Assembly: GCF_002007105.1 (NCBI RefSeq)
Contig: NZ_MVBC01000001.1
Span: forward strand, 1-64,000
Source: Hymenobacter sp. CRA2
GTDB lineage: Bacteria > Bacteroidota > Bacteroidia > Cytophagales > Hymenobacteraceae
DNA length: 64,000 bases
Reading direction: 5' to 3'
Positions 1 to 8,147 of this stretch are shown piece by piece. The stretch's first letter is position 1, and the number at the start of each line of letters is the position of its first letter. Below the pieces are notes generated by a model. That model did not search any database. It saw nothing but the letters and a program-made list of their open reading frames with translations, and was not told the origin of the DNA. The translations under genes and the position numbers were made by a program.

Positions 1-123
<123 letters not shown>

Positions 124-424
124 AAAAAATGCTGAGCACTTGCCGAAGCAAGGCCGATGTCGAGTGCTGATCCGACCCGTATTGACGAGCTTATTTCTTG
201 TACGCTGCTCGTTGCTCTGCCGAAGCAAAGCAAGTCTTACCTATTTGTCTTTCCAGTCTTTCAAAGAACGTGTGCCGGTTCCTGTTGAACCCGCCGTGCG
301 GTTGCCGTGGCCACCTCTTCTCTTCGCCCCGCGGGGCGCAGGATCTTAACTACTTAGCGGCTGCCGTTCGTTCCCGACTCCCCTGCTTTTTTTGCAGCCC
401 GCTCAGCGTTTCCGTTCGGGGTTG

Positions 425-454
425 CAAAGGTAAGCAACTTCTTTTAGTTGGCAA
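425..454 (-). promoter_or_regulatory. rRNA operon promoter, proximal (P3)
   Basis: The minus strand carries TTG (454-452), 19 bp, then TACCTTTG (432-425), an exact fit to the Bacteroidota housekeeping consensus TTG-N19-TAnnTTTG. It points at the 16S gene about 300 bp downstream and is the closest of three tandem matches. Confidence 0.75.
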
Positions 455-528
455 GCAAGTCGAAGAAAAATTTTCTAACCTTTTTTCTTCGCTTTCCGTT
501 GCCGGCCGCCTCCTGCTGAAGCGGGGTG

Positions 529-558
529 CAAAGGTAAGAACCTTTTTGCCTTCCGCAA
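529..558 (-). promoter_or_regulatory. rRNA operon promoter, middle (P2)
   Basis: The minus strand carries TTG (558-556), 19 bp, then TACCTTTG (536-529). It has the same -7 octamer and spacing as the proximal promoter, 104 bp further upstream of the 16S gene. Confidence 0.75.
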
Positions 559-626
559 GCAGTGCGCTACTTTTTTTAGAAGCCGTTTTTCGCTGCCGCT
601 CGCCCCATTCCGTCTGATTGGGAGTG

Positions 627-657
627 CAAAAGTAGTAGACCAGTTTGAACTACGCAA
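627..657 (-). promoter_or_regulatory. rRNA operon promoter, distal (P1)
   Basis: The minus strand carries TTG (657-655), 20 bp, then TACTTTTG (634-627). It is the third TAnnTTTG match in the same orientation, 98 bp upstream of the second. Confidence 0.7.
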
Positions 658-1373
658 CCCTTTAGCACATAAATGGACGTTTTTTTCTTCGCAGCAAAGG
701 GCTATTGGCTTGCAACTGCTTAATAACCAATACACAATTCTGCTTAACCCATTCCTTATGTGGTAAGCTCAAGAGTCTAATCAGTTTTCGATGAGAGTAG
801 TTTCGCGGGAAACCGACTGGGTTGTATTTGTGAGCAGATGCCTGCTTATCTCTATTCTAGTGTAATCAGCGGGACTATTGATATAGCAGGAAGTGATAAT
901 TGGCGTCAATTCGGCATTCTTGTTCTTATATATAGATAGCAGCAAACAGGAAGTCCGATACTTGTGCTGAAGAGATATTGGCACGTCTCATCAATTATGG
1001 AGCTTCTATAGGAACGAAAACCTTGAAAATGAGAGCCTAAACGCTATGTTATTATGGCTTTCCGCAGATTCATCAGTCCCTGTACACTTAAACAGCTTAT
1101 CAAATGCTTCTAGCCAGGCTAGGAGCTAGGTGGTGGTTTGTGGTTGTTCGATGTCATTAATAGCGCCGGCACTGATTATGGCCTTACCCCTGATGTTTGA
1201 TTGGGAAGCTGTGCACAGGAAAGGGATTGTCGGTAACTGGTAGGACGTAAGTCCCCTCCCCTACTCCAGCCGCTGTAGCCGAAAAGCCTTGCCGTAGGCC
1301 TTACTTCTACATTAGATTCTCGAACGCTTTTCCGTTAGTGCCTCGGAGTAGAAGCAAGCAGGCGAGTGATGAG
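658..1373. other. AT-richer intergenic region, no gene seen
   Basis: This stretch lies between the rRNA promoters and a broken metallopeptidase gene. The only open frame of note (minus, 781-984, 67 codons) has no domain, no signal peptide and no codon bias like the neighbours. I see no tRNA, terminator hairpin or promoter that I can support. It is visibly richer in A and T than the surrounding genes. Confidence 0.5.
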
Positions 1374-2250
1374 TTAAGAATAGAAACGTTTCATTAGCCT
1401 GACACGACGTTGAACGAGTGCCGACTTCACGGGTTCGTACACGAAGACATCCTGGGCATTCTGGCGTACCACTATGCGAAACAGCTGTTTCAGCTTTCGC
1501 GTGAAATGGTATACTGTCACGTATTCCGCCCAGTCTTCCGTCCCGGTGGTGCTGCCGTACAGCGAGACGAAGGGAGTCCAGTGTAATAAGGAATATACTT
1601 GAGTGGCTTCGGCCGTGGTCAACATTTTACCCCCGCGGCGAAATTGAATATGCATTAGCAGGGTATGCCGTAAAGCGGGGACAGGAACGGTCCGATTTCT
1701 GCCAAACTCCGGCGGTAAAGGACTTGGCGGTAGCACTGTCGAGCAGTTGCCCTGCTGCATAGTAAGCTGGCGTTAGCTTCAGCTTGGCATCGACTACGTG
1801 CGTGGCTTCGTGCAGCAGTATGTAATCGATGGCAGGGCGCAGGCCAGCTTCTATGGCCACCTGCAATGAGGAATTATTGGCAGCAAAACACGTGCGCTTC
1901 TTTTCGGTAAGCCACTCACTTGCCGTTTGCGGCAGAATAGCGGCTCTGATGGTGATGTCGAAAAGCGGATGTGCCGCAGAGCTAACGGTGGAAGTGAGGG
2001 CCGTATTCGGCATGTCGTCCAGAAAGCTCAGGCGGCGCAAATGGTCTTTCAACACACGTTGGTGCAGTGGAGGCAAGGCTGAGAGGGCATCAACAACGAG
2101 GCGGTGTTCGGTAGCGGTGAGTACGTGCAGCCGCGGCGCCATGCCAGCTTCCTGGAACTTCTTTATTACGTCGTCCGGCGCGCTGCCGACACGCTCGAGC
2201 AGGGAAGTAGATGGCGCTTGCGCTGCGCAAGGATGGCTACTTCCAAAGTG
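1374..2250 (-). pseudogene. HExxH metallopeptidase-like protein, frame broken
   Basis: Two overlapping minus-strand frames together make one protein of roughly 290 residues. The upstream frame (open from 2250; first ATG at 2142) contains LLHEATHVVDAK, an HExxH zinc site. The downstream frame (to 1374) continues with TPFVSLYGS and EDWAEYV, which look like the region that supplies the third zinc ligand in such enzymes. Removing one A from the AAA at 1696-1698 joins them as VWQNRTVPVPALRH. The upstream frame ends at a stop at 2251-2253, so a signal peptide is not visible and the N-terminus may also be damaged. The substrate is unknown. It could be a true pseudogene or a base-calling indel. Confidence 0.65.
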
Positions 2251-2495
2251 TTAAACGAGGAGGATGATGGCACTAATGAGTCGTGCCAGGCGAGAGCGGT
2301 ACATTATGATTGCGGCCTATTCAATGAAGAGGAAAGAATGAGTAAAGTGAGCTGGCCGATTGGCTGGTCAGCTAGCTTACTCTACAATAGTCACCACAAG
2401 TGTGCTGGCCGACGCACTTCGCTTCTGCTGATACATAATTGCTCTTCGCTAACGTCCGCCTAATTCATCTTTTGCATCGGAGCCACTGGCCCACA

Positions 2496-2535
2496 AAAAA
2501 ACCGGGAGCCTGCCAATGGCAAGCTCCCGGTTTTT
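2496..2535 (-). terminator. Terminator of the FG-GAP protein gene
   Basis: A-tract, stem CCGGGAGC, inner TGCCA/TGGCA pairing, then GCTCCCGG and a T-tract. The hairpin follows the stop codon of the minus-strand gene by about 17 bp and has U-tracts on both strands. Confidence 0.85.
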
Positions 2536-2552
2536 GGATAAGCAGAAAGTGG

Positions 2553-5500
2553 TTAGCGCACGAAGAAACGGCTGGCGTACGACTTGTCGCCTGACGTATA
2601 GCGCACGATATAACCGCCGGCAGCCAGGTCCGAAACCGACACGGCGCCGTTGCTGAGCGTACCCACGACGCGGCGGCCCAGGTACTGACCCGTCAGCGTG
2701 TAGATGTCGAGGTAGGCATCTTCCGAGGCCGCACCCGTGAAGCGGTAGTGCAGCTTGCCATCCACCGAGCTGGTCGGGAACACCTGGAAACCAGCAGTGG
2801 CAGCCCCCAAGCTTACCGTGCGGATTACCGAAGTGGTAGCCGTGCCGTCGCTGTCGAGCTGACGCAGGCGGTAGTACAGCGTGCTCACGCCGGCAGGCAG
2901 CTTATCGTCCAGCCAAGCGTAGTCGTGGCGCACCGTAGCCGTGCCGTTGCCGGCGACGTAGCCCAGATCGGCGAACTGCTTGCCGTCGGTGCTGCGCTCC
3001 ACCACGAAGCCAGCGTTGTGCTTTTCCTGGGCCGTGGCCCAAGTCAGGCTGACGCTGTTGCGACCTTCGGCCTGCGCCACAAAGTTGATCAGTTCAACGG
3101 GCAGCGGCTGGGGCGGCAAGCTGGTAGCGTTGATACGCACGCTGGTGGTGTTGCCGGTGCCGCCTTGGTTTGCTGTTACGATGTCAAGGTCACCGTCGCC
3201 GTCCAGGTCGCCGAGCAGCACGTTGTTCGGACCGCTGCCCACCGTTACGGTGGCGCGGGCGCCGAAGCTGGCGGCGGTAATAGTGCCAGGAGCCGAAATC
3301 TGGTTTAGCCGGATGCTGACGGTGTTGCCACCGCCCGTGGTGCCGCCGCTGCCGTAGTCAGAAGTGGCAATGTCAAGCTTACCGTCACTGTTGAGGTCAC
3401 CCAGGGCAATGCCGGCGGGACCGGTGCCTACGGTGAAGTCCACCTTCGTAGCAAAAGCAATGTTGCCCACGCCGGTGCTGATATTGCGCAGCACGGAGAC
3501 GTTGTTGCCCCTGTTGTTGGAAGATACTACGTCCGGCCGGCCGTCACTGTCGAGGTCACCCACGCCAAGAGTCACCGGGAAACCGGCGGTGGTAAAGTCA
3601 ACCTTGGTAGCGAAACTGGCAGCAACAAAAGCCCCCGGTGCGGTAATAAGGTTGCGCAGTACGCTAATGGAATTGCCCGTAGAGTTGGCGGAAATAATAT
3701 CCTGTTTGCCGTCTTGATCGATATCGGCAATAGCAACCCCGTAAGGGCCGCCCCCCACCGTGTAATCGACCTTGGCGGCAAAACTAATGTTACCGGTACC
3801 GGTGCTGGTATTACGCAGGATAGAAACGCTGTTGCCGCCTTCGTTGGCCGTAGCAATATCCTGCTTCGCGTCGCCGTCAACGTCGCCGATAAACAGGCCG
3901 TAGGGGGTAGCGCCTACCGTAATCAGTTGAGCGGCGGCAAAGGCAATGTTTCCTACGCCAGTGCTGGTGTTGCGGAACACGCTCACGTTGTTCGTGGCGT
4001 CGTTGCTGGTTACCACGTCCAGTTTCCCGTCGCCGTCCAGGTCACCGATAGCAATGTTGTACGGGCCGGTAGCGCCGGTACCCACTGAGAAGTCCTGCTT
4101 GTTGGCAAAGTTCGGAACACCGTTGGTACCGGTATTGCGCAAGATGCTAATCGTCGTGCCGCTGCCGTTGCCATAGTTGGTCACGATCAGGTCGAGCTTA
4201 CCGTCGCCGTCCACGTCGCCCAGTACTTCGTTAGCCGGGTTAGCATTGGTGGTTTTCTCTATCGCACCGCCGAACGAGGCTGTGCCATTCTCAGTGGCCA
4301 CCACGAAATCAAACGTCTGCGGGTTACTGATGGCTTGGCCGCTGCCGTTCACCACCGTGTTGGGCACTACTACGTTCACCGTTTCACCGGGCTTGAAGTA
4401 GAAGGGAGCCGGGGTGATGGTTACTACGTTGTTATTGACAACCACTTGCGCCTGGCTCAGCGAGCCTACCTGGCTGCTGAAAACGCGGATTCTGGCGGCC
4501 GAAGCAGTAGGCACGTTTTGGCTGAAGCTCAGCACCACCGAAGCGTTACGGGCCACGGTCATTTCGTTATTGGCGGGCTTGAAGCTAGTTAGCGCAAACG
4601 GCGGGGTAAACGTTTGCGTGGACGTAGCCACACCACCGGGCGTCTTCACCGAAATGGGCCCAAACGTTACGCCCACCGGTACCGTCACCGATACCGAGGT
4701 GTTGGTGCCGCCTGCATTCGGCGTTACGGTTACGTCGTCGTCGGAACCGGTCTGGCCATTGAATATTACCGCGGTGGCATTGGCCAGGTTGTTACCCGTG
4801 ATGGTTACCGTCTGGCCTACCGGGCCGGACGTGGGGGAGATGCCGGCAATAGAAGGAGCCGGGGCCGGGGCTATGAATACCGTAATGACTGCGCCGGTGT
4901 TGTTGGCAGTGCTCGACTCCGGGTCCGTGGATGTACTGGAGGCTTGGGCCGTAACAGTACCCGGCTCCTGCGGGTTGAACTCTACCACTTTTACATCCTG
5001 CCCACTAGCGGGCAGGTTAACGGCTGCGAACGTAACTACGCCCGTGCCAGTGCCTGCATTGTAGCTATACGAAGCACCTGCCGGAAATACCGTGAACTCG
5101 GCCTGCGACGCCGGCGCGCTGGTAATAGTAATTTTTTGTACTACCGCGTCGGCCCCTGCGGTGGCAGAAGTCTTGCTGGTTACCGAAAAGGCCAGCGCAT
5201 AGCCGGCTACGACGGACCCATTGTTTGGCTGGGAAGCGCCAGTAGTGGTAGTTACGTCGGGTTTAACAACGTTGATAGTTGAAGTAGCGCCCGTGTTATT
5301 ACCAGTATTGGTATCCGTGTCGGCGCCTGTAACGCCAGTTCGCAGGGTGCTCGATGCCTGGCCGCTTACTGATGCCACATCTGGCGCATCGAACGTAACC
5401 GAAGCTGACAATGCCGTAGCGTTTACTCCCAGATCCACTGGTCCAAAGGTCCACGTAACGGTGGTGCCATTACGGGCATGGGTAGCGCCACCGCTGCCGG

Positions 5501-5828
5501 AGCCGCTAACCGTAAAATCGCCTTGCAGTACCGTGCTGGGCACGTTGGTAAGCACGATTCTCTGGATTACGCCGGTAGCGGTGCTATTGAGGCCAGAGCC
5601 ACCGGGATTGGTGGTAGTGGCTGTAAAAACCACAGCAGTACCAACTTTAGCGTTGCTACCATTGGCTGGCGTGCTGCTCGTCGTTGTTCTCACATCAACG
5701 TTGGCGGCATGCGCGCCAAATGCGCTCAGCAGCAATACTAGCAAGGTGAGCAGTCTGCCCGTTGTGCTCTTGGCTGCCCCCAAACTGGCAGCCCGACTCG
5801 CAGGCCAAATACGTACGAGTTTTTTCAT
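2553..5828 (-). CDS. T9SS-secreted FG-GAP/VCBS repeat protein
   Basis: A 1091-residue exported protein. The start at 5828 is chosen because MKKLVRIWPASR begins a signal peptide ending near FGAHA; a start 15 codons earlier would add an unlikely extension. Domains in order: DUF11-like beta repeats (about 40-315), an IPT/TIG domain (ISPTSGPVGQTVTITG), an SbsA-like Ig domain (FKPANNEMTVA), then seven FG-GAP/VCBS repeats with calcium-loop signatures such as GDLDGDGKLD, enough for one beta-propeller. A fibronectin-like segment (VELINFVAQ) and a C-terminal T9SS sorting domain ending YASRFFVR follow. It is likely exported through Sec, crosses the outer membrane by T9SS and is surface-attached or released. 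The ligand is unknown. The gene stands alone with its own promoter and terminator. Confidence 0.9.
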   Translation of the reverse strand: MKKLVRIWPASRAASLGAAKSTTGRLLTLLVLLLSAFGAHAANVDVRTTTSSTPANGSNAKVGTAVVFTATTTNPGGSGLNSTATGVIQRIVLTNVPSTVLQGDFTVSGSGSGGATHARNGTTVTWTFGPVDLGVNATALSASVTFDAPDVASVSGQASSTLRTGVTGADTDTNTGNNTGATSTINVVKPDVTTTTGASQPNNGSVVAGYALAFSVTSKTSATAGADAVVQKITITSAPASQAEFTVFPAGASYSYNAGTGTGVVTFAAVNLPASGQDVKVVEFNPQEPGTVTAQASSTSTDPESSTANNTGAVITVFIAPAPAPSIAGISPTSGPVGQTVTITGNNLANATAVIFNGQTGSDDDVTVTPNAGGTNTSVSVTVPVGVTFGPISVKTPGGVATSTQTFTPPFALTSFKPANNEMTVARNASVVLSFSQNVPTASAARIRVFSSQVGSLSQAQVVVNNNVVTITPAPFYFKPGETVNVVVPNTVVNGSGQAISNPQTFDFVVATENGTASFGGAIEKTTNANPANEVLGDVDGDGKLDLIVTNYGNGSGTTISILRNTGTNGVPNFANKQDFSVGTGATGPYNIAIGDLDGDGKLDVVTSNDATNNVSVFRNTSTGVGNIAFAAAQLITVGATPYGLFIGDVDGDAKQDIATANEGGNSVSILRNTSTGTGNISFAAKVDYTVGGGPYGVAIADIDQDGKQDIISANSTGNSISVLRNLITAPGAFVAASFATKVDFTTAGFPVTLGVGDLDSDGRPDVVSSNNRGNNVSVLRNISTGVGNIAFATKVDFTVGTGPAGIALGDLNSDGKLDIATSDYGSGGTTGGGNTVSIRLNQISAPGTITAASFGARATVTVGSGPNNVLLGDLDGDGDLDIVTANQGGTGNTTSVRINATSLPPQPLPVELINFVAQAEGRNSVSLTWATAQEKHNAGFVVERSTDGKQFADLGYVAGNGTATVRHDYAWLDDKLPAGVSTLYYRLRQLDSDGTATTSVIRTVSLGAATAGFQVFPTSSVDGKLHYRFTGAASEDAYLDIYTLTGQYLGRRVVGTLSNGAVSVSDLAAGGYIVRYTSGDKSYASRFFVR

Positions 5829-5903
5829 GCAGGAAAATATTGTAGGATGGAAAAACAAGCCCAAAACATCCAATGGCTTCTGAATGAAGACCTTTGAATC
5901 CTA

Positions 5904-5932
5904 CAAAGATACTAAAGTACCAGGTTGAAACA
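5904..5932 (-). promoter_or_regulatory. Promoter of the FG-GAP protein gene
   Basis: The minus strand has TATCTTTG (5911-5904), an exact TAnnTTTG match about 75 bp before the start codon. A TG lies 19 bp further upstream (5932-5931), a weaker match to the TTG box. Confidence 0.55.
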
Positions 5933-6032
5933 CGATAGTCTCAAAATAGGACGCAAGTAAAACATCCGCGCTGCCCAGCTTTCCGTAGGGCGGCGCGGAT
6001 GCATAGCAGCGGTTCAAATCCAGGTGTAGAAG

Positions 6033-6443
6033 TTATTTGGGCTTGCGTAGCAGATAACGCGTCATAAAAATGCCCTGCCCCGTGGAGCCGGCGCTTTGGA
6101 GCGTCTGGGTAAGCGGTGTCAACTGCACCAAGTCCCAGCCATCGGCCTGCAACTCCTGCAGGTAGCGCAGAAGGGTTTCTTCGTTGGCGCGCACGTTCTG
6201 CAGATTGATGCCCGTCAGGCTGAAGAGGTTTTCCATCTGGGCTTCCTTGGTACCCTTGAACTCGGGGGTAAATATCACCCGCGACCGGCCCAGCCCACCG
6301 GCCACGATGGACTCGATGGTGGTCATCTGCATGAATTGGTAAGAGCCGGCTTTTGACACCTGGGCCATACTGCGCTGGGGTAGCAATGGCAACAGCAGCA
6401 GTATCAAAACAGGAAGCGAACGAAGCAAACGGGGAAAGTGCAT
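6033..6443 (-). CDS. Small secreted protein, paralogue of 7671-8012
   Basis: A 136-residue protein of unknown function. The start at 6443 (MHFPRLLRS) gives a hydrophobic signal peptide ending near QRSMAQ; a start 12 codons upstream is possible but weaker. The mature part contains SYQFMQMTT, VIFTPEFKG, a leucine-rich helix with LQELQADGWDLVQLTP, and a final YLLRKPK. The same order of motifs occurs in the 113-residue product of 7671-8012, so the two are paralogues with the ppa/yetF-like pair between them. I recognise no named domain. Confidence 0.7.
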   Translation of the reverse strand: MHFPRLLRSLPVLILLLLPLLPQRSMAQVSKAGSYQFMQMTTIESIVAGGLGRSRVIFTPEFKGTKEAQMENLFSLTGINLQNVRANEETLLRYLQELQADGWDLVQLTPLTQTLQSAGSTGQGIFMTRYLLRKPK

Positions 6444-6597
6444 AACGCGGAACGGAGTAAGGAGTAACGTCAGCGCCAAAAGTAGCCGCCCCGCTCACCC
6501 GCGGCAATGGCATAATGATGTGAGGCCCAGCGGCCCGTACCAATTTGGTAACACCAGCTCCACCCGCACGGTATACAGCGGCAAGCCCCTGACTGAC

Positions 6598-7131
6598 ATG
6601 TCTACTTCTCCCTATCAGCTTCCCACCTATGCGCCCGGGTCGCGGCGCCTGCACGTGGTCATCGAAACGCCTAAGGGCAGCCGCAATAAGCTGGCGTACG
6701 ACCCCGAATTGGGCTTGTACAAGCTCATGGGCGTGCTACCCGAAGGCAGCGTCTTCCCCTACGACTTCGGCTTTGTGCCCTCTACCCTGGGCGACGACGG
6801 CGACCCGTTGGACGTGCTGCTCCTCATGGATGCTCCGACCTACCCGGGCGTAATCATCGAGGCACGCCTGATCGGGGTGCTTGAAGCCGAACAGCCCGAA
6901 GACGGCCAGCCCCAGCGCAACGACCGGTTGCTCGCCGTGGCCGCTGAATCGCGCCAGCACAAGCACGTGCGCGACATCCACGACCTGACGCCCCAGTTGC
7001 TGCACGAAATCGAGCACTTTTTCAGCTCCTACAACCAGGCCAAGGGCCAACCCTTCCGCATTCTGCACCGCAGCGGGAAAAAGCGCGCCGAGGAGCTGGT
7101 GCACCAAGCCACGCAGCGCACCGGCACCTAA
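6598..7131 (+). CDS. ppa: Inorganic pyrophosphatase (family I)
   Basis: A 177-residue cytoplasmic enzyme hydrolysing pyrophosphate to two phosphates, which pulls biosynthetic reactions forward. The signature D-G-D-P-L-D (residues 67-72, inside GDDGDPLDVL) is the metal-binding core of family I soluble pyrophosphatases. The N-terminal VIETPKGSRNKLAYD, FPYDFGFVPST, RNDRLLAV and C-terminal HFFSSYNQAKGQ segments also follow the family. The length is normal. The ATG at 6598 is preferred over an in-frame start 26 codons upstream because the family begins close to it. A frame-broken YetF-like gene starts 18 bp after the stop and may be cotranscribed. Confidence 0.92.
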   Translation: MSTSPYQLPTYAPGSRRLHVVIETPKGSRNKLAYDPELGLYKLMGVLPEGSVFPYDFGFVPSTLGDDGDPLDVLLLMDAPTYPGVIIEARLIGVLEAEQPEDGQPQRNDRLLAVAAESRQHKHVRDIHDLTPQLLHEIEHFFSSYNQAKGQPFRILHRSGKKRAEELVHQATQRTGT

Positions 7132-7149
7132 CCCTCTTGCCTGCCCATT

Positions 7150-7702
7150 GTGAAGCATTTCCTGAACGAAGTGGTGGGCCTGCACGCCAATTCCCATAAC
7201 ATCAGCGCACTGCAAATGTCGGTGCGGGCCGTGGTGGTCTTTTCACGGCGCGGCTGTTGCTGCGCCTGTCGGGCAAGCGCACCTTCGGCAGCAACAGCCC
7301 CTTCGACGTGGTGCTGAGAATCATCCTTGGCGCCGTGCTGAGTCGGGCTATTGTGGCTGCCTCTCCTTTTGTGGGCACGCTGGTAGCGTCGGCAGTGATG
7401 GTAGAGCTCTGCACCACCTGCGGGCTATGGCCGCTTACCGCAGCCACGCCGTGGGCAAGCTCATCAAGGGCAGCTCCTACGTGCTGGCCGAACACGTGGA
7501 GCTGCACCGTGGCAACATGCAGCACAACAACATCACCGAGTGGGACCTGATGGAAGGCGCACGCGGCAATGCCCTGACCGATAGCCTGGCCGATGTAGAA
7601 ACCGTGCGCCTGGAGCGCGACGGCGACATCAGTGTGGTTCTAAAGAAGCCGCGTTGGGGCAATTCTACTGCTACGGGGCAGGCCGGCGCAACAGGTAAAT
7701 AG
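7150..7702 (+). pseudogene. YetF-like (DUF421) membrane protein, two frameshifts
   Basis: Three successive frames make up one ~184-residue protein. From a GTG at 7150: VKHFLNEVVG to VRAVVVF; then LLLRLSGKRTFGSNSPFDVV to LVASAVMVEL; then MAAYRSHAVGKLIKGSSYVL to LERDGDISVVLKKP. This is the DUF421 layout: hydrophobic N-terminus, R-x-x-GKRT, SPFDVV, and a cytoplasmic end with G-x-I-S-V. One extra T in the TTTT at 7240-7243 and one extra C at 7408-7410 would restore a continuous frame. Everything else is intact, so this is either a very recent pseudogene or two indel errors. The C-terminus overlaps the convergent gene by about 30 bp. Confidence 0.65.
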
Positions 7703-8012
7703 CACCGTCGTTGCCGTCCTTGGAATTGTTGGGCAACACGTTCATCAGCTCCCATTGCGCAGCGGAAAACTCGTTGAGCAGCTTGCTCATGGCTTCCCAG
7801 CCTAGCTCCTTATTATCAGTCAGGGTATACCGTTCGCCCAGCAGGTCCGTGACTTTTACCCATTCCTTTCCCTGGTAAGCCGGCGAGAAGTAGATCCGCC
7901 GGCCTTGGTAGCTGACGTGCATAAATTGGTAACGGGGCGCCGGTTGTTGAGCCTGGGCCGGAGCAAAGAAGCTGCCGATATACAGCAGCAAGCCAGTAAT
8001 TAGTAAACGCAT
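7671..8012 (-). CDS. Small secreted protein, paralogue of 6033-6443
   Basis: A 113-residue protein with a signal peptide (MRLLITGLLLYIGS to FAPAQAQ). The mature part has PRYQFMHVSY, IYFSPAYQGKEW, LLNEFSAAQWELMNVLP and a final YLLRRP. These match, in order, the motifs of the 136-residue protein at 6033-6443. It is convergent with the YetF-like gene. Function unknown; the small exported form suggests a periplasmic or surface role, which is inference. Confidence 0.72.
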   Translation of the reverse strand: MRLLITGLLLYIGSFFAPAQAQQPAPRYQFMHVSYQGRRIYFSPAYQGKEWVKVTDLLGERYTLTDNKELGWEAMSKLLNEFSAAQWELMNVLPNNSKDGNDGAIYLLRRPAP

Positions 8013-8085
8013 AGGCTTAAGAGTAATGCCCGCTGCTTAGCGAGCTTGGTTCGTCACCTGCCAAGACAAAAACTAAGCCTTAACG

Positions 8086-8120
8086 CAAACGCCAGCCCGG
8101 TTTTACCGAACTGGCGTTTG
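8086..8120 (-). terminator. Hairpin terminator after uvrB
   Basis: CAAACGCCAG pairs with CTGGCGTTTG (8111-8120), with an inner CCGGT/ACCG pairing. It lies 28 bp past the uvrB stop codon. The U-tract is weak. Confidence 0.65.
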
Positions 8121-8147
8121 CAATCAGCGTTTTACGTTTTTCAAGGG

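Noticed and set aside
140-735. Several short frames in the 16S leader
   Set aside because: They overlap the rRNA promoters and leader; no coding features.
781-984. 67-codon minus-strand frame in the AT-richer region
   Set aside because: No signal peptide, domain or codon bias like true genes here; too little to support.
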